DNA of 64,000 bases from CAYXAA01 sp964462985 (lineage in GTDB: Bacteria; Pseudomonadota; Alphaproteobacteria; Rhizobiales; Stappiaceae): contig CAYXAA010000001.1 of NCBI GenBank assembly GCA_964462985.1, forward strand, positions 186,001 to 250,000. Direction: 5' to 3'. Both the position numbers and the translations under genes were made by a program. Positions within the stretch are counted from its first letter, which is position 1. Every line of letters begins with the position of its first letter. The notes under the pieces were generated by a model. That model did not search any database, had not been told where the DNA came from, and saw only the letters and a list, made by a program, of their open reading frames with translations. Shown here in pieces: positions 53,129 to 61,449 of this stretch.

Positions 53129-54112
53129 TCAAGCCGGCTCCGGCTGTCGTGCCTGACTTTCGCGCGCCAGCGCGCGCGCCAGGGTCTCGTCGATCACCAG
53201 ATCGGTGATCACCCCGGTTCTCACTGCGGCCAACGTCGCCAGACGCTTGCCTTCACCACCTGCGATCGCGATCACCCGCGCGCCGCGTACCTCCTCGTAG
53301 CCGAGCCCGACCGCAAGGTCCCCCAGGGCCGCCGGCACGAGATTGCCGTTGCGGTCGACGAAACGGCCCATCAGGTCGCCGCACGCTCCCGCCGCCTTCA
53401 GAGCCGCGTGTTCCTCGCGCGAGATCAGTCCACGCTTGATCAGATGACCGTCATCTTCGGTCGAGCCGATGCCGATGACGAACAGGTCCGACCGCGCAGC
53501 CCGGGTGATCAGCGCCTGCACGCTCTTCTGGCCGAGAAACATTTCCCGCTCGGACGGCGTCTCAGCGAGATAGGGCACTGGCAGATAGTAGCCCTCGCCC
53601 CCTGTTCGCTCGACCAGCTGCTGGACGACGTCAAATGGATTGGCCGACAGTCGCCGCGTGAGGGAACCGGAAATCGACACCACGTCGAGGTCGGGCCGCT
53701 GGATGCGAGGCATTGCAGCGATTGTCGCCTTCAGCGTGCGGCCCATGCCGACGCCAACCTGGCGCACCGCGGCGTTGGAGAGGAAATTGGCGAGATGCGG
53801 GCCTGCAGTCTCGGCGACCGCGCGGATCGCCGCCTCCTCGCCATCGATGCCAAGTTCCGGCGCAATCAGGCACGAAGTGAGATCGAAGCTCCGGCAGATC
53901 GCATCCTCCAGTTCCAGACAGACTGTCGGTCGAGCCTCGATGCGGAAGCGGACTATGCCCTCGCGCTGCGCATGCGCGATCAGCCGGTGAACCTTGGCCG
54001 AAGAAATGCCGAGCCGGGTCGCAATCTCGCCCTGCGTGGCGCCGCCCACGAACGACATCCACGCCGCGCGTATCGCCATGTTCGTGGTCCAGTCGTCCGC
54101 GTTGCTCGGCAT
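53129..54112 (-). CDS. SorC/DeoR-like sugar-binding transcriptional regulator
   Basis: A 327-residue SorC-family regulator. The N-terminal HTH is GGATQGEIATRLGISSAKVHRLIAHAQREGI (about 23-53). The C-terminal effector domain (about 65-315) resembles sugar-phosphate isomerase folds (GVGMGRTLKATIAAMP, VIGIGSTEDDGHL, IAGGEGKRLATLAAV). It is the first gene of the nucleoside operon and ends 68 bp before the first receptor. By analogy with DeoR of Bacillus, the effector may be deoxyribose or ribose 5-phosphate. A candidate operator lies 20-54 bp upstream. Confidence 0.9.
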   Translation of the reverse strand: MPSNADDWTTNMAIRAAWMSFVGGATQGEIATRLGISSAKVHRLIAHAQREGIVRFRIEARPTVCLELEDAICRSFDLTSCLIAPELGIDGEEAAIRAVAETAGPHLANFLSNAAVRQVGVGMGRTLKATIAAMPRIQRPDLDVVSISGSLTRRLSANPFDVVQQLVERTGGEGYYLPVPYLAETPSEREMFLGQKSVQALITRAARSDLFVIGIGSTEDDGHLIKRGLISREEHAALKAAGACGDLMGRFVDRNGNLVPAALGDLAVGLGYEEVRGARVIAIAGGEGKRLATLAAVRTGVITDLVIDETLARALARESQARQPEPA

Positions 54113-54131
54113 CCCCGCCCATCACTCCCTT

Positions 54132-54166
54132 CGTTCAGCGTGCGTTCATTCGACGTGGAGTGAACG
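54132..54166 (-). promoter_or_regulatory. Candidate SorC-family operator
   Basis: CGTTCA occurs at 54132-54137 and 54143-54148 (11-bp period, one helical turn), and its complement TGAACG at 54161-54166. The inner pair forms a perfect 6-bp-arm inverted repeat with a 12-bp spacer. The position just upstream of the regulator fits autoregulation of the operon. Confidence 0.55.
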
Positions 54167-54718
54167 ACTACAGGCTGACCGCCGAATGCGCGGCTCCGGT
54201 TGGCCTGACGCGTCGGCCCGTGCTCCCGTCCTGAAGCCTGTGATCGATGCCTCGCCCCAGCTGCGATGCCTCGCCTGAAAATATCTTCATCGTTTGCGAA
54301 TTCTTTCGCCCACCTTGCCCTGCTGCGCTGCCCGGGTCAAGCGGCGTGGCTGGGGAAATCTTCGGCAGCTCCATCAATCAGCGCTGCTCGGTCCGCAGCA
54401 AAATGAGCTTGGATTCCTGCAGCAGTCACGAACGATCAGACAAGGCAGGCAGGAAATGCCTGAGCATGAGGCAACCAAACCAAAGCTCCCGCGTATCACT
54501 TAAGCAATGCGCGGAAGTGGTCCGCAAAATAAGACGGGCGCAGAGCATGAGGTTGGCCGTGGCATGCTGTTTGCCTTCAGGCGTCTGCCAACCGAAGAAG
54601 ATCGCCGAACACAGCGTAAGCTTTCAGCAATTGGCCTGAGCCGGCCTTCAGAACGGAAGTTGCTTTCAGGGACACGCAGACAAGGGGGGCCCTCAAAGAG
54701 CAGAAGGAGAAGAGACTG
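54167..54718. other. Long intergenic region between the nucleoside operon and the DUF1194 genes
   Basis: About 550 bp with lower GC than the flanks from about 54290 to 54700. Open frames here have no protein character I can support. It contains promoters for the SorC gene (minus) and for the DUF1194 gene at 54719. It may be decayed former coding DNA. Confidence 0.45.
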
Positions 54719-55534
54719 ATGCCTTCCTTGTGCACTTGGTACCCCATCAACGTTTTTTCCGGCGCTGTCGCGTTCCTGATCCTGGCGTCCGGCAGTCCTC
54801 TCGAATCGAAAAATCTACTTTCTGCGCATGATCCGGACTCAGAGGTGGACGTCGAACTCGTCCTGGCGGTCGACATCTCCCAATCGATGGATCTCGAAGA
54901 ACAGGAAGTACAACGTGCCGGCTATGTCGCGGCCCTCACCTCGGAAGAAGTTCTCGAAGCCATCCGCTATGGTCCGCTCGGCCGCATCGCGGTTACTTAC
55001 GTGGAATGGGGGGGAATTGGAGAGCAGTTCGTCATCGCCGACTGGGCGGTCGTTGAGGACAGGGCCACCGCCGAAGCGTTTGCCGGGCAAATCGCCGAGG
55101 CACCTCTACAGCATCGCCAGCGCACATCGATTGCATCTGCGCTCAGCCATGCCATGGCCATGGTCGAGAGCAATCGGTTCGAGGGCATAAGGCGGGTGGT
55201 CGACATCTCGGGCGATGGGCCGAACAACCAGGGCGGTGCTGTAACGGCGAGCCGCGATGCGGCGATGGCGGCCGGGATAACCATCAACGGCCTCCCGTTG
55301 ATGATGAAGGCGGAGAAGAACGCCTGGCAGGCCTTTCTCCACCTCGACCATTATTATGAAGACTGCGTCATCGGGGGGCCCGGCGCCTTCTCCATCCCCG
55401 TTCGGTCAAAGGAGGGCTTTGCCGATGCGATTCGGATGAAGCTGGTTTTGGAAATCGTCGGTCTTCAGCCTCACGATTCGGAACCAATCCGGGTGGCAGG
55501 ACGAACGCCGGTCAATTGCAGGCTGTTCGATTAA
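54719..55534 (+). CDS. DUF1194 (von Willebrand factor A-like) protein, copy 1
   Basis: A 271-residue exported or membrane-anchored protein (hydrophobic stretch about 10-25). The DUF1194 domain, a vWA-like fold, has the metal-site sequence LAVDISQSM (D-x-S-x-S, about residue 51-55). VVDISGDGPNNQGG follows, then GITINGLPLMM and the C-terminal CVIGGPGAFSIPVRSKEGFADAIRMKLVLEI. AAGGAGAAG precedes the ATG. A close paralog follows after 342 bp. The function of the family is not established. Confidence 0.87.
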   Translation: MPSLCTWYPINVFSGAVAFLILASGSPLESKNLLSAHDPDSEVDVELVLAVDISQSMDLEEQEVQRAGYVAALTSEEVLEAIRYGPLGRIAVTYVEWGGIGEQFVIADWAVVEDRATAEAFAGQIAEAPLQHRQRTSIASALSHAMAMVESNRFEGIRRVVDISGDGPNNQGGAVTASRDAAMAAGITINGLPLMMKAEKNAWQAFLHLDHYYEDCVIGGPGAFSIPVRSKEGFADAIRMKLVLEIVGLQPHDSEPIRVAGRTPVNCRLFD

Positions 55535-55876
55535 GGTCACCTTCGGACGTCGCCGCGGACGGCGCCGCCCTAACCGGATCCGAATACCGCCATCGCCGGC
55601 CTTCCGGCGAGCCAGAGCCCTGTCCGTGATCTTGTCTCGGCCAGATTCTTCCGAATCCCTGCGCAAGAATCGTGCTCTTCGCGTACTCGTGAGAATTGCG
55701 AGCTAGGCAAGGGCGGGGACCTCTGCCACGCTAGTCTCGGATTGGTCCTGAACCATTTGGTCGGGAGAGGATCTCGAAGGACCGATCCAGGAGGCCCGTG
55801 CACCGGTCTGCTCGGCGCCATGCGTCGTGCGCCTCCCGAGACCTTTCGTGCGCGGCTCCGATGAAGGAGGCTGCGC
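55535..55876. other. Intergenic region between the DUF1194 paralogs
   Basis: 342 bp with no gene I can support. AAGGAGG at 55864-55870 is the ribosome site of the second paralog. A separate promoter is likely, since the spacing is large for an operon. Confidence 0.45.
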
Positions 55877-56806
55877 ATGCGCTTTGCCAAAGACATCGCA
55901 TCGATTCATCCCTCACCGATCGCCGGCCGGCCGGCCGCGGCTGAACAGACAGACCGAGCTCGTGCGAAACGACCGTTCGGCAGCCTCCGCCGCGTCTTGG
56001 CGGCAGTCGCCGGACTTGTCTTTGGCGCTGCCGTCATGTCCTCAGCCACGGCAAAGGCCGAGGAGGTCGATCTGCTGCTCGTGCTCGCCGTCGACACCTC
56101 CTATTCCATGGATGAGGACGAGCAGCGCCTGCAGCGCCGCGGCTATGTCGAGGCCATTACCTCCAGGGAGGTCATGGCTGCGATTCAGGAGGGGCTTCTC
56201 GGTCGGATCGCCCTCGCCTACACCGAATGGGCGGGTGCGGGCAGCCAGCACGTCCTCGTCGACTGGCATGTGATCGGAAGCGCGGCAGAGGCCGAGCAGT
56301 TCGCCGCCATGCTGGCTGAAGCCCCGATCTCGCGCGCTTATCGCACTTCGATTGGAGAGGCCATCTATCACGCCGTGAGCGTGATCGAAGAGAGCCCCCA
56401 CACCGCACCGCGCAAGGTGATCGACATCTCCGGTGACGGCCCCAACAACCAGGGTCGCCCGGCGCCGGAGGCAAGGGATGCAGCGGTCGCGCGCGGCATC
56501 ACGATCAACGGCCTGCCACTGATGTTGAAGCGGCCGTTTTACGGCTGGTTCGATATCGAGGAACTCGACCACTACTATTTCACCTGCGTGATCGGCGGCC
56601 CGGCAGCCTTTTCAATTCCGGTCCGAGAAACCGCCGCCTTCTCAGAGGCGATCCGACGCAAGCTGGTGTTGGAAATCGCCGGCCGCCCGTCTGTTCCCGA
56701 TCACGCCTCGACGGAGGTCCGGCTTTGGAAGGCCGCAACCGGCTACGATCCCTACTGCCTGATCGGCGAGCGGCTGTGGCAGCGGCGGATGATGAACGGC
56801 AACTGA
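55877..56806 (+). CDS. DUF1194 (von Willebrand factor A-like) protein, copy 2
   Basis: A 309-residue paralog of the preceding protein. It has a longer basic N-terminus, then a hydrophobic segment (about 41-58) ending TAKAEE. The DUF1194 domain has VLAVDTSYSM (D-x-S-x-S), VIDISGDGPNNQGRP, GITINGLPLML and CVIGGPAAFSIPVRETAAFSEAIRRKLVLEIAG. Unlike copy 1 it carries an extra C-terminal tail of about 35 residues with a cysteine (GYDPYCLIGERLWQRRM). AAGGAGG 6 nt upstream fixes the start. Confidence 0.88.
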   Translation: MRFAKDIASIHPSPIAGRPAAAEQTDRARAKRPFGSLRRVLAAVAGLVFGAAVMSSATAKAEEVDLLLVLAVDTSYSMDEDEQRLQRRGYVEAITSREVMAAIQEGLLGRIALAYTEWAGAGSQHVLVDWHVIGSAAEAEQFAAMLAEAPISRAYRTSIGEAIYHAVSVIEESPHTAPRKVIDISGDGPNNQGRPAPEARDAAVARGITINGLPLMLKRPFYGWFDIEELDHYYFTCVIGGPAAFSIPVRETAAFSEAIRRKLVLEIAGRPSVPDHASTEVRLWKAATGYDPYCLIGERLWQRRMMNGN

Positions 56807-56967
56807 GAGCACGAGGAACTTACCCCCTGAGGACGATCGCTTTTTCAGATCGGGCGTGGCCCGGCTGAATGCGGTCGCGCGGGGATAATGGGTTCCCTGC
56901 AGCAACGCGACGGTTTAAACGATTGGAGCGTATTCGATCCGCCTGACTGGAAAGCCTCGCGAAGCCC

Positions 56968-57399
56968 ATGACCGACCGACCGGCGCTCGCGCTCGTCGCC
57001 CACGACGCCAAGAAGGACGACATGGTCGCCTTCGCGCGTTCCAACAGCTCGAAGCTCTCCGCGTACCGCCTGGTCGCCACCGGCACCACAGGCGGGCGCA
57101 TCCGGGAAGCTTGCCCCGATCTCGATGTGACACCGCTCAAGAGCGGCCCCCTCGGCGGCGACCAGCAGATCGGCGCCATGATCGCCGAGGGCAAGCTGCA
57201 GGGTCTGATCTTCTTCGTCGATCCGCTCTCGCCACTGCCACACGACGTCGATGTCAAGGCCCTGATGCGGCTTGCACTTGTCTACGACATCCCGATGGCA
57301 CTCAACCGATCGACGGGTGAGATCCTGCTGCGTTCGGCACGGCTGACCGGCCTCGCCACCACATCGCAGACGCCGGAGATCCTCAAGGCTTCGCCATGA
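56968..57399 (+). CDS. mgsA: Methylglyoxal synthase
   Basis: Converts dihydroxyacetone phosphate to methylglyoxal and phosphate, a bypass that relieves sugar-phosphate stress. The 143 residues show ALVAHDAKKDDM, the phosphate loop TGTTG, SGPLGGDQQIGAMI (catalytic Asp) and FFVDPLSPLPHDVDVKAL (catalytic His and Asp). It overlaps glk by 4 bp, so control of glucose phosphorylation and of the triose-phosphate overflow are coupled. Confidence 0.96.
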   Translation: MTDRPALALVAHDAKKDDMVAFARSNSSKLSAYRLVATGTTGGRIREACPDLDVTPLKSGPLGGDQQIGAMIAEGKLQGLIFFVDPLSPLPHDVDVKALMRLALVYDIPMALNRSTGEILLRSARLTGLATTSQTPEILKASP

Positions 57400-58418
57400 A
57401 CACGTTGTCGAGTGCGCCGCGGGCGCTGCGGTTCCCCGTTCTCGTGGCCGATATCGGCGGCACGAATGCCCGCTTCGCGCTCGTTGCCGATGCCCATGCG
57501 GGCGCGCAAGGTTTCGGAAGCGTCGCGACCCGTGCCTATCCGGGCCTTGCCGAGGCCGCGACCGCAACCGTCTTCGACCATACCTCCCGCTTGCCGCGTA
57601 CCGCCGTAATTGCCGTCGCCGGCCCGGTGACCGGCGATCGCATTCCGCTGACCAACGCCGACTGGGTGATCGAGCCTCTGAAGCTGATCGCTGATCTTGG
57701 CGTCGACACCGTCATAGTCCTCAACGACTTCGAAGCCCAGGCGCTCGCCCTGCCGAGTCTCGACGACAGCGTGCTTGAGTCTATTGGCGCCGGGGTCGTG
57801 CACGAGTTCGGCGCAAAAATCGTGATTGGCCCCGGCACCGGCCTCGGTGCGGCCGCAATGATCCATGCCGCCGACACCTGGGTCCCGATCCCTGGAGAAG
57901 GCGGCCATGTCGAGCTCGGCCCGGTCTCCGACGACGATTACCGGGTATGGCCGCATATCGAGCGACTCGATGGTCGCATCGGCGCCGAGCAAGTGATCAG
58001 CGGCAATGGTCTCCTGCGCCTTGCCCGGGCCGTGGCGGCGGCAGACGGCGCCGATCGAAACTACGCAGACCCCGAAGAGGTAACACTTGCGGCCGACCAG
58101 GGCGACACCGTCGCCCAGCACACCATGGAAATCTTCGTCCGTGCACTCGGACGCGTCGCCGGCGACTTCGCCCTGATCTTCCTTGCCCGCGGCGGGGTCT
58201 TTCTTGCCGGCGGCATCGCGCCGAAGATTGACCGCCACCTCAAGACGGGAGCCTTCCGCGAAGCCTTCGAGGCGAAGGCTCCGCATGAGGCATTGCTGAA
58301 GACAATCCCAACCTGGCTGGTAAGGCATCCAAACCCGGCACTGGAAGGTCTTGCCGCCTTCGCGCGGACGCCGTCGTTGTTTGCCGTGGAGCTGAAGGGG
58401 CGACGCTGGGGCGTCTGA
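57396..58418 (+). CDS. glk: Glucokinase
   Basis: ATP-dependent glucokinase of the bacterial Glk (non-ROK) family, 340 residues. Motifs: VADIGGTNARFALV (phosphate 1), AVAGPVTGDRIPLTNADWVI, VLNDFEAQALALP, GPGTGLGAAAM, IPGEGGHVELGP and the C-terminal FLAGGIAPKI. It produces glucose 6-phosphate. The ATG overlaps the mgsA stop (ATGA). hrpB follows 80 bp downstream. Confidence 0.95.
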   Translation: MNTLSSAPRALRFPVLVADIGGTNARFALVADAHAGAQGFGSVATRAYPGLAEAATATVFDHTSRLPRTAVIAVAGPVTGDRIPLTNADWVIEPLKLIADLGVDTVIVLNDFEAQALALPSLDDSVLESIGAGVVHEFGAKIVIGPGTGLGAAAMIHAADTWVPIPGEGGHVELGPVSDDDYRVWPHIERLDGRIGAEQVISGNGLLRLARAVAAADGADRNYADPEEVTLAADQGDTVAQHTMEIFVRALGRVAGDFALIFLARGGVFLAGGIAPKIDRHLKTGAFREAFEAKAPHEALLKTIPTWLVRHPNPALEGLAAFARTPSLFAVELKGRRWGV

Positions 58419-58498
58419 GAGCGGGAATGATGCGAGCGATCGGACCGCGCGTCGGCGGACTGCTTCCCTCCGCATGCCCTTGCCGCTAAACCCGCGTC

Positions 58499-60961
58499 AT
58501 GACGCCAGCCTTTGCCGAACAACTACCGATCGATAGCGTCCTGCCCGAGCTCACCGCCGCGCTCGAGGACGGGCGGAATGCGGTGCTCGTTGCCGAGCCC
58601 GGCGCCGGCAAGACGACGCGGGTGCCGATCGCCCTGCTTGCCGCCCCCTGGCGCGGCGATGGCCGCATCATCGTCCTGGAGCCGCGCCGCCTTGCCGCCC
58701 GGGCCGCCGCACGGCGCATGGCCGAAACGCTGGGTGAGCAAGTCGGCCGCACCGTCGGCTACCGTGTCCGAATGGAGAGCAAAGTCTCTGCCGCAACACG
58801 TATCGAGGTCGTCACCGAGGGCGTCTTCACCAGAATGATCGCTGCTGACCCGGAGCTTAACGGGGTCGCCGCCGTTCTGTTCGACGAATTTCACGAGCGC
58901 TCGCTCGACGGCGACCTCGGGCTGGCGCTTGCCCTCGACGTGCAGGGTGCGCTGCGTAACGAGCTGCGTCTTGTCGCCATGTCAGCCACCATCGACGCCT
59001 CCGCCGTCGCCGGGATGATGGACGACGGGGCAGCGGTGATCGTCTCCACCGGCCGCAGCTTTCCGGTCGAGACCCGCTATCTCGGCCGCGAGCCGGGCAG
59101 TCGCCTCGAGGATGCTGCCTCGGCTGCCGTCCGCAAGGCCCTTGCCGAAGAAACCGGCTCGATCCTCGTCTTCCTGCCGGGACAGGGCGAGATCCGCCGC
59201 ACCACAGAGCGGCTCGAAGGCCGGCTGCCACCTGACGTCGTGATCGCTCCGCTCTACGGGGCGCTCGACGCCAAGGCCCAGGACCTCGCCATCCGGCCCG
59301 CGGCGCCCGGCACACGCAAGATCGTGCTGGCCACGGCGATCGCCCAGACCTCGCTGACCATCGAGGGCGTGCGTGTTGTGATCGACTGCGGCCTTGCCCG
59401 GATGCCGCGTTATGAGCCGGGAACCGGCCTGACCCGGTTGGAAACCGTGCGCGTCTCGCGCGCGGCCGCGGATCAGCGCCGCGGCCGCGCCGGCCGTATG
59501 GAGCCCGGCGTCTGCTACCGGCTTTGGGACCAGCCGCAGACCGCTGCTCTCGCCGCCCAGGACCGGCCGGAGATCCTTGAGGCCGATCTAACCGGCTTCG
59601 CGCTTGATCTCGCCGCCTGGGGCGTCACCGATCCTGCGGCCTTGCGCTTCCTTGACCCGCCGCCAGCCGGTGCCTGGGCTGAAGCCGTCTCGTTGCTCAA
59701 GGCTCTCGACGCCCTCGACGCCGACGGCCGTATCACCGAAATCGGGCGGCAGCTCACCGCCCTGCCGCTCGACCCGCGGCTTGCCCACATGATCCTCGCT
59801 GCGGGGAGCAACGGAGCCGGTCTTTTGGCTGCCGAAGTCGCCGTCCTTCTGTCCGACCCAGGCCTCGGCGGCCGCTCGACCGACCTGCGCGACCGGCTCG
59901 CAGAGCTGCGCCGTGGTGGGCCCCGCGCCGCAGAGGCCCGTGCGCTCGCCCGGCGATGGCTCGCCATTGCCGAGGTTCAAGCTGGCGACGCCGGGCCGGA
60001 GGATGCCGGCACGGTGCTTGCTCTCGCCTATCCCGAACGCGTCGCACAGGCCCGCGACGGCCGCGGCTCGTTCCGCCTTGCCAACGGTCGCGGCGGCCTG
60101 CTCGACGAAGCCGACGCGCTTGCTCGCGAGCCGTTCCTTGCCGTGGCGGAGCTGCAGGGCACGGCCGCACGCGGCCGCATCGCGCTTGCCGCACCGCTCG
60201 ACAAGGCGGCGATCGAGCGGCTGTTCGCTTCGCACATCACCGAGACAACGGAGGTCTCGATTGAGACGAGTGGCGCCGTGCGCGCAAAGCGGGTGCGACG
60301 TTACAGTGCCCTGGTGCTCGCCGAACATCCCGTAGCCGATCCCGACCCGGAGGCCGTTGCCGATGCCGTGACGTCGTTGGTCAGGAAAACCGGGGTGGGG
60401 CGCCTTGCCTGGTCGAAAGCGCAGCAGGCGCTGCGGGCTCGCATCACATATCTGCACCGCATGCTCGGACCCGACTGGCCCGACCTTTCCGACGAAGCAC
60501 TGACCGAGACGGCCGACGACTGGCTGCGCCCCTACCTTTTTGGCAAGACCAAGCTTTCCGAGATCGATGCCGATTGCCTCGGCGCCGCCCTGTCCGACCT
60601 CGTTCCGCATGGCAAGGCCGCCAAGGCCGACCGGCTGCTGCCGAGCCATTTCGATGCCCCGTCGGGTTCGCGCGCGCCGATCGACTACGACCGCGCGGAA
60701 GGGCCGGTGCTGTCGATCCGGGTGCAAGAGTTGTTCGGCCTCGACCGCCATCCTTGCGTTGCCGGCGGCAAGGTACCGCTGACGCTGGAGCTGTTGTCGC
60801 CCGCTCATCGGCCAATCCAGATTACAAAAGACCTTCCCGGCTTCTGGCGCGGCTCCTGGGCCGAGGTGAAGAGCGCGATGAAGGGCCGCTATCCAAAACA
60901 CCCCTGGCCCGACGACCCGCTGGCGGCGGCTCCGACACGCCGGGCGAAGCCTCGGCGGTGA
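58499..60961 (+). CDS. hrpB: ATP-dependent helicase HrpB
   Basis: DExH-box RNA helicase of the HrpB family, 820 residues. The N-terminal helicase core has AEPGAGKTTRVPIALL (motif I), LEPRRLAARAAARRM (Ia), DEFHERSLDGDLGLAL (II), LVAMSATID (III), LVFLPGQGEI (IV) and QRRGRAGRMEPGVCYRLW (VI). The HA2 domain (about 370-460) and the HrpB C-terminal domain (about 680-815, GPVLSIRVQELFGLDRHPCVAGGKVPL) follow. The family's physiological role is poorly defined; in some bacteria it acts on mRNA. Confidence 0.96.
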   Translation: MTPAFAEQLPIDSVLPELTAALEDGRNAVLVAEPGAGKTTRVPIALLAAPWRGDGRIIVLEPRRLAARAAARRMAETLGEQVGRTVGYRVRMESKVSAATRIEVVTEGVFTRMIAADPELNGVAAVLFDEFHERSLDGDLGLALALDVQGALRNELRLVAMSATIDASAVAGMMDDGAAVIVSTGRSFPVETRYLGREPGSRLEDAASAAVRKALAEETGSILVFLPGQGEIRRTTERLEGRLPPDVVIAPLYGALDAKAQDLAIRPAAPGTRKIVLATAIAQTSLTIEGVRVVIDCGLARMPRYEPGTGLTRLETVRVSRAAADQRRGRAGRMEPGVCYRLWDQPQTAALAAQDRPEILEADLTGFALDLAAWGVTDPAALRFLDPPPAGAWAEAVSLLKALDALDADGRITEIGRQLTALPLDPRLAHMILAAGSNGAGLLAAEVAVLLSDPGLGGRSTDLRDRLAELRRGGPRAAEARALARRWLAIAEVQAGDAGPEDAGTVLALAYPERVAQARDGRGSFRLANGRGGLLDEADALAREPFLAVAELQGTAARGRIALAAPLDKAAIERLFASHITETTEVSIETSGAVRAKRVRRYSALVLAEHPVADPDPEAVADAVTSLVRKTGVGRLAWSKAQQALRARITYLHRMLGPDWPDLSDEALTETADDWLRPYLFGKTKLSEIDADCLGAALSDLVPHGKAAKADRLLPSHFDAPSGSRAPIDYDRAEGPVLSIRVQELFGLDRHPCVAGGKVPLTLELLSPAHRPIQITKDLPGFWRGSWAEVKSAMKGRYPKHPWPDDPLAAAPTRRAKPRR

Positions 60962-61018
60962 GGGCGGGGCTCGCTTCTCGCCATCGCCCGTGGCGCTCCC
61001 TCGACACCAAATTCCCTC

Positions 61019-61042
61019 TTGACCTCAACTTAACCTGAGGTC
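61019..61042 (+). promoter_or_regulatory. Inverted-repeat operator before the ABM gene
   Basis: GACCTCA-N8-TGAGGTC (61021-61042) is a perfect 7-bp-arm inverted repeat. It overlaps TTGACC (61019-61024), a good -35 box, 36-59 bp before the ABM gene. No clear -10 follows at 17 bp. It would suit a dimeric repressor. Confidence 0.4.
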
Positions 61043-61077
61043 CGAGACTGCCTCCATCCATTTGACGGAGCCTGGAT

Positions 61078-61413
61078 ATGACGTCGAAGCAGTTCGCCAC
61101 CCATCTCTTTCGCATCGACAAGTTCGCGGTTCCCGCCACGACGCGCGAGGCTTTTCTGGCCCGCCTGCACCGGACGCACTCCATCCTCGGTGCGCAGCCC
61201 GGCTGTGTGCAGAACCGCGTTCTTGAACTCGCCGGTGGCCCGAGCGGCTTCAACTTTGTCACCATGGTTGAATGGGAGAGCCGGGCAGCGGTCGAGGCGG
61301 CCAAGGCGGTGATCCAGGCGCAGTATGCGGCGGAAGGATTCGATCCGGACCTGTTCCGGCTCGAACACGGCATCCGAGCAGACATCGGTCAATACCGGGA
61401 GCGCACCGTGTAG
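61078..61413 (+). CDS. ABM (antibiotic biosynthesis monooxygenase) domain protein
   Basis: A 111-residue small ferredoxin-like ABM-fold protein. Signs are FRIDKFAVPATTREAFLARLHRTHSILGAQPGC and FVTMVEWESRAAVEAAKAVIQAQY. The family includes cofactor-free monooxygenases, haem-degrading enzymes and proteins of unknown role. No haem-ligand pattern is obvious here. GGAG lies 8 nt before the ATG. It is convergent with putA (36 bp). Confidence 0.8.
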   Translation: MTSKQFATHLFRIDKFAVPATTREAFLARLHRTHSILGAQPGCVQNRVLELAGGPSGFNFVTMVEWESRAAVEAAKAVIQAQYAAEGFDPDLFRLEHGIRADIGQYRERTV

Positions 61414-61449
61414 GGGAGCGCCAATGCCGCTCCCGCAGCAGTTTCGCCT

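Noticed and set aside
54247..54639. Possible 130-residue gene in the gap before the DUF1194 pair
   Set aside because: No ribosome site, no domain, many cysteines and rare-codon-like composition. More like random open frame.
59588..60901. A 437-codon minus-strand open frame
   Set aside because: Shadow of hrpB. All helicase motifs are on the plus strand.
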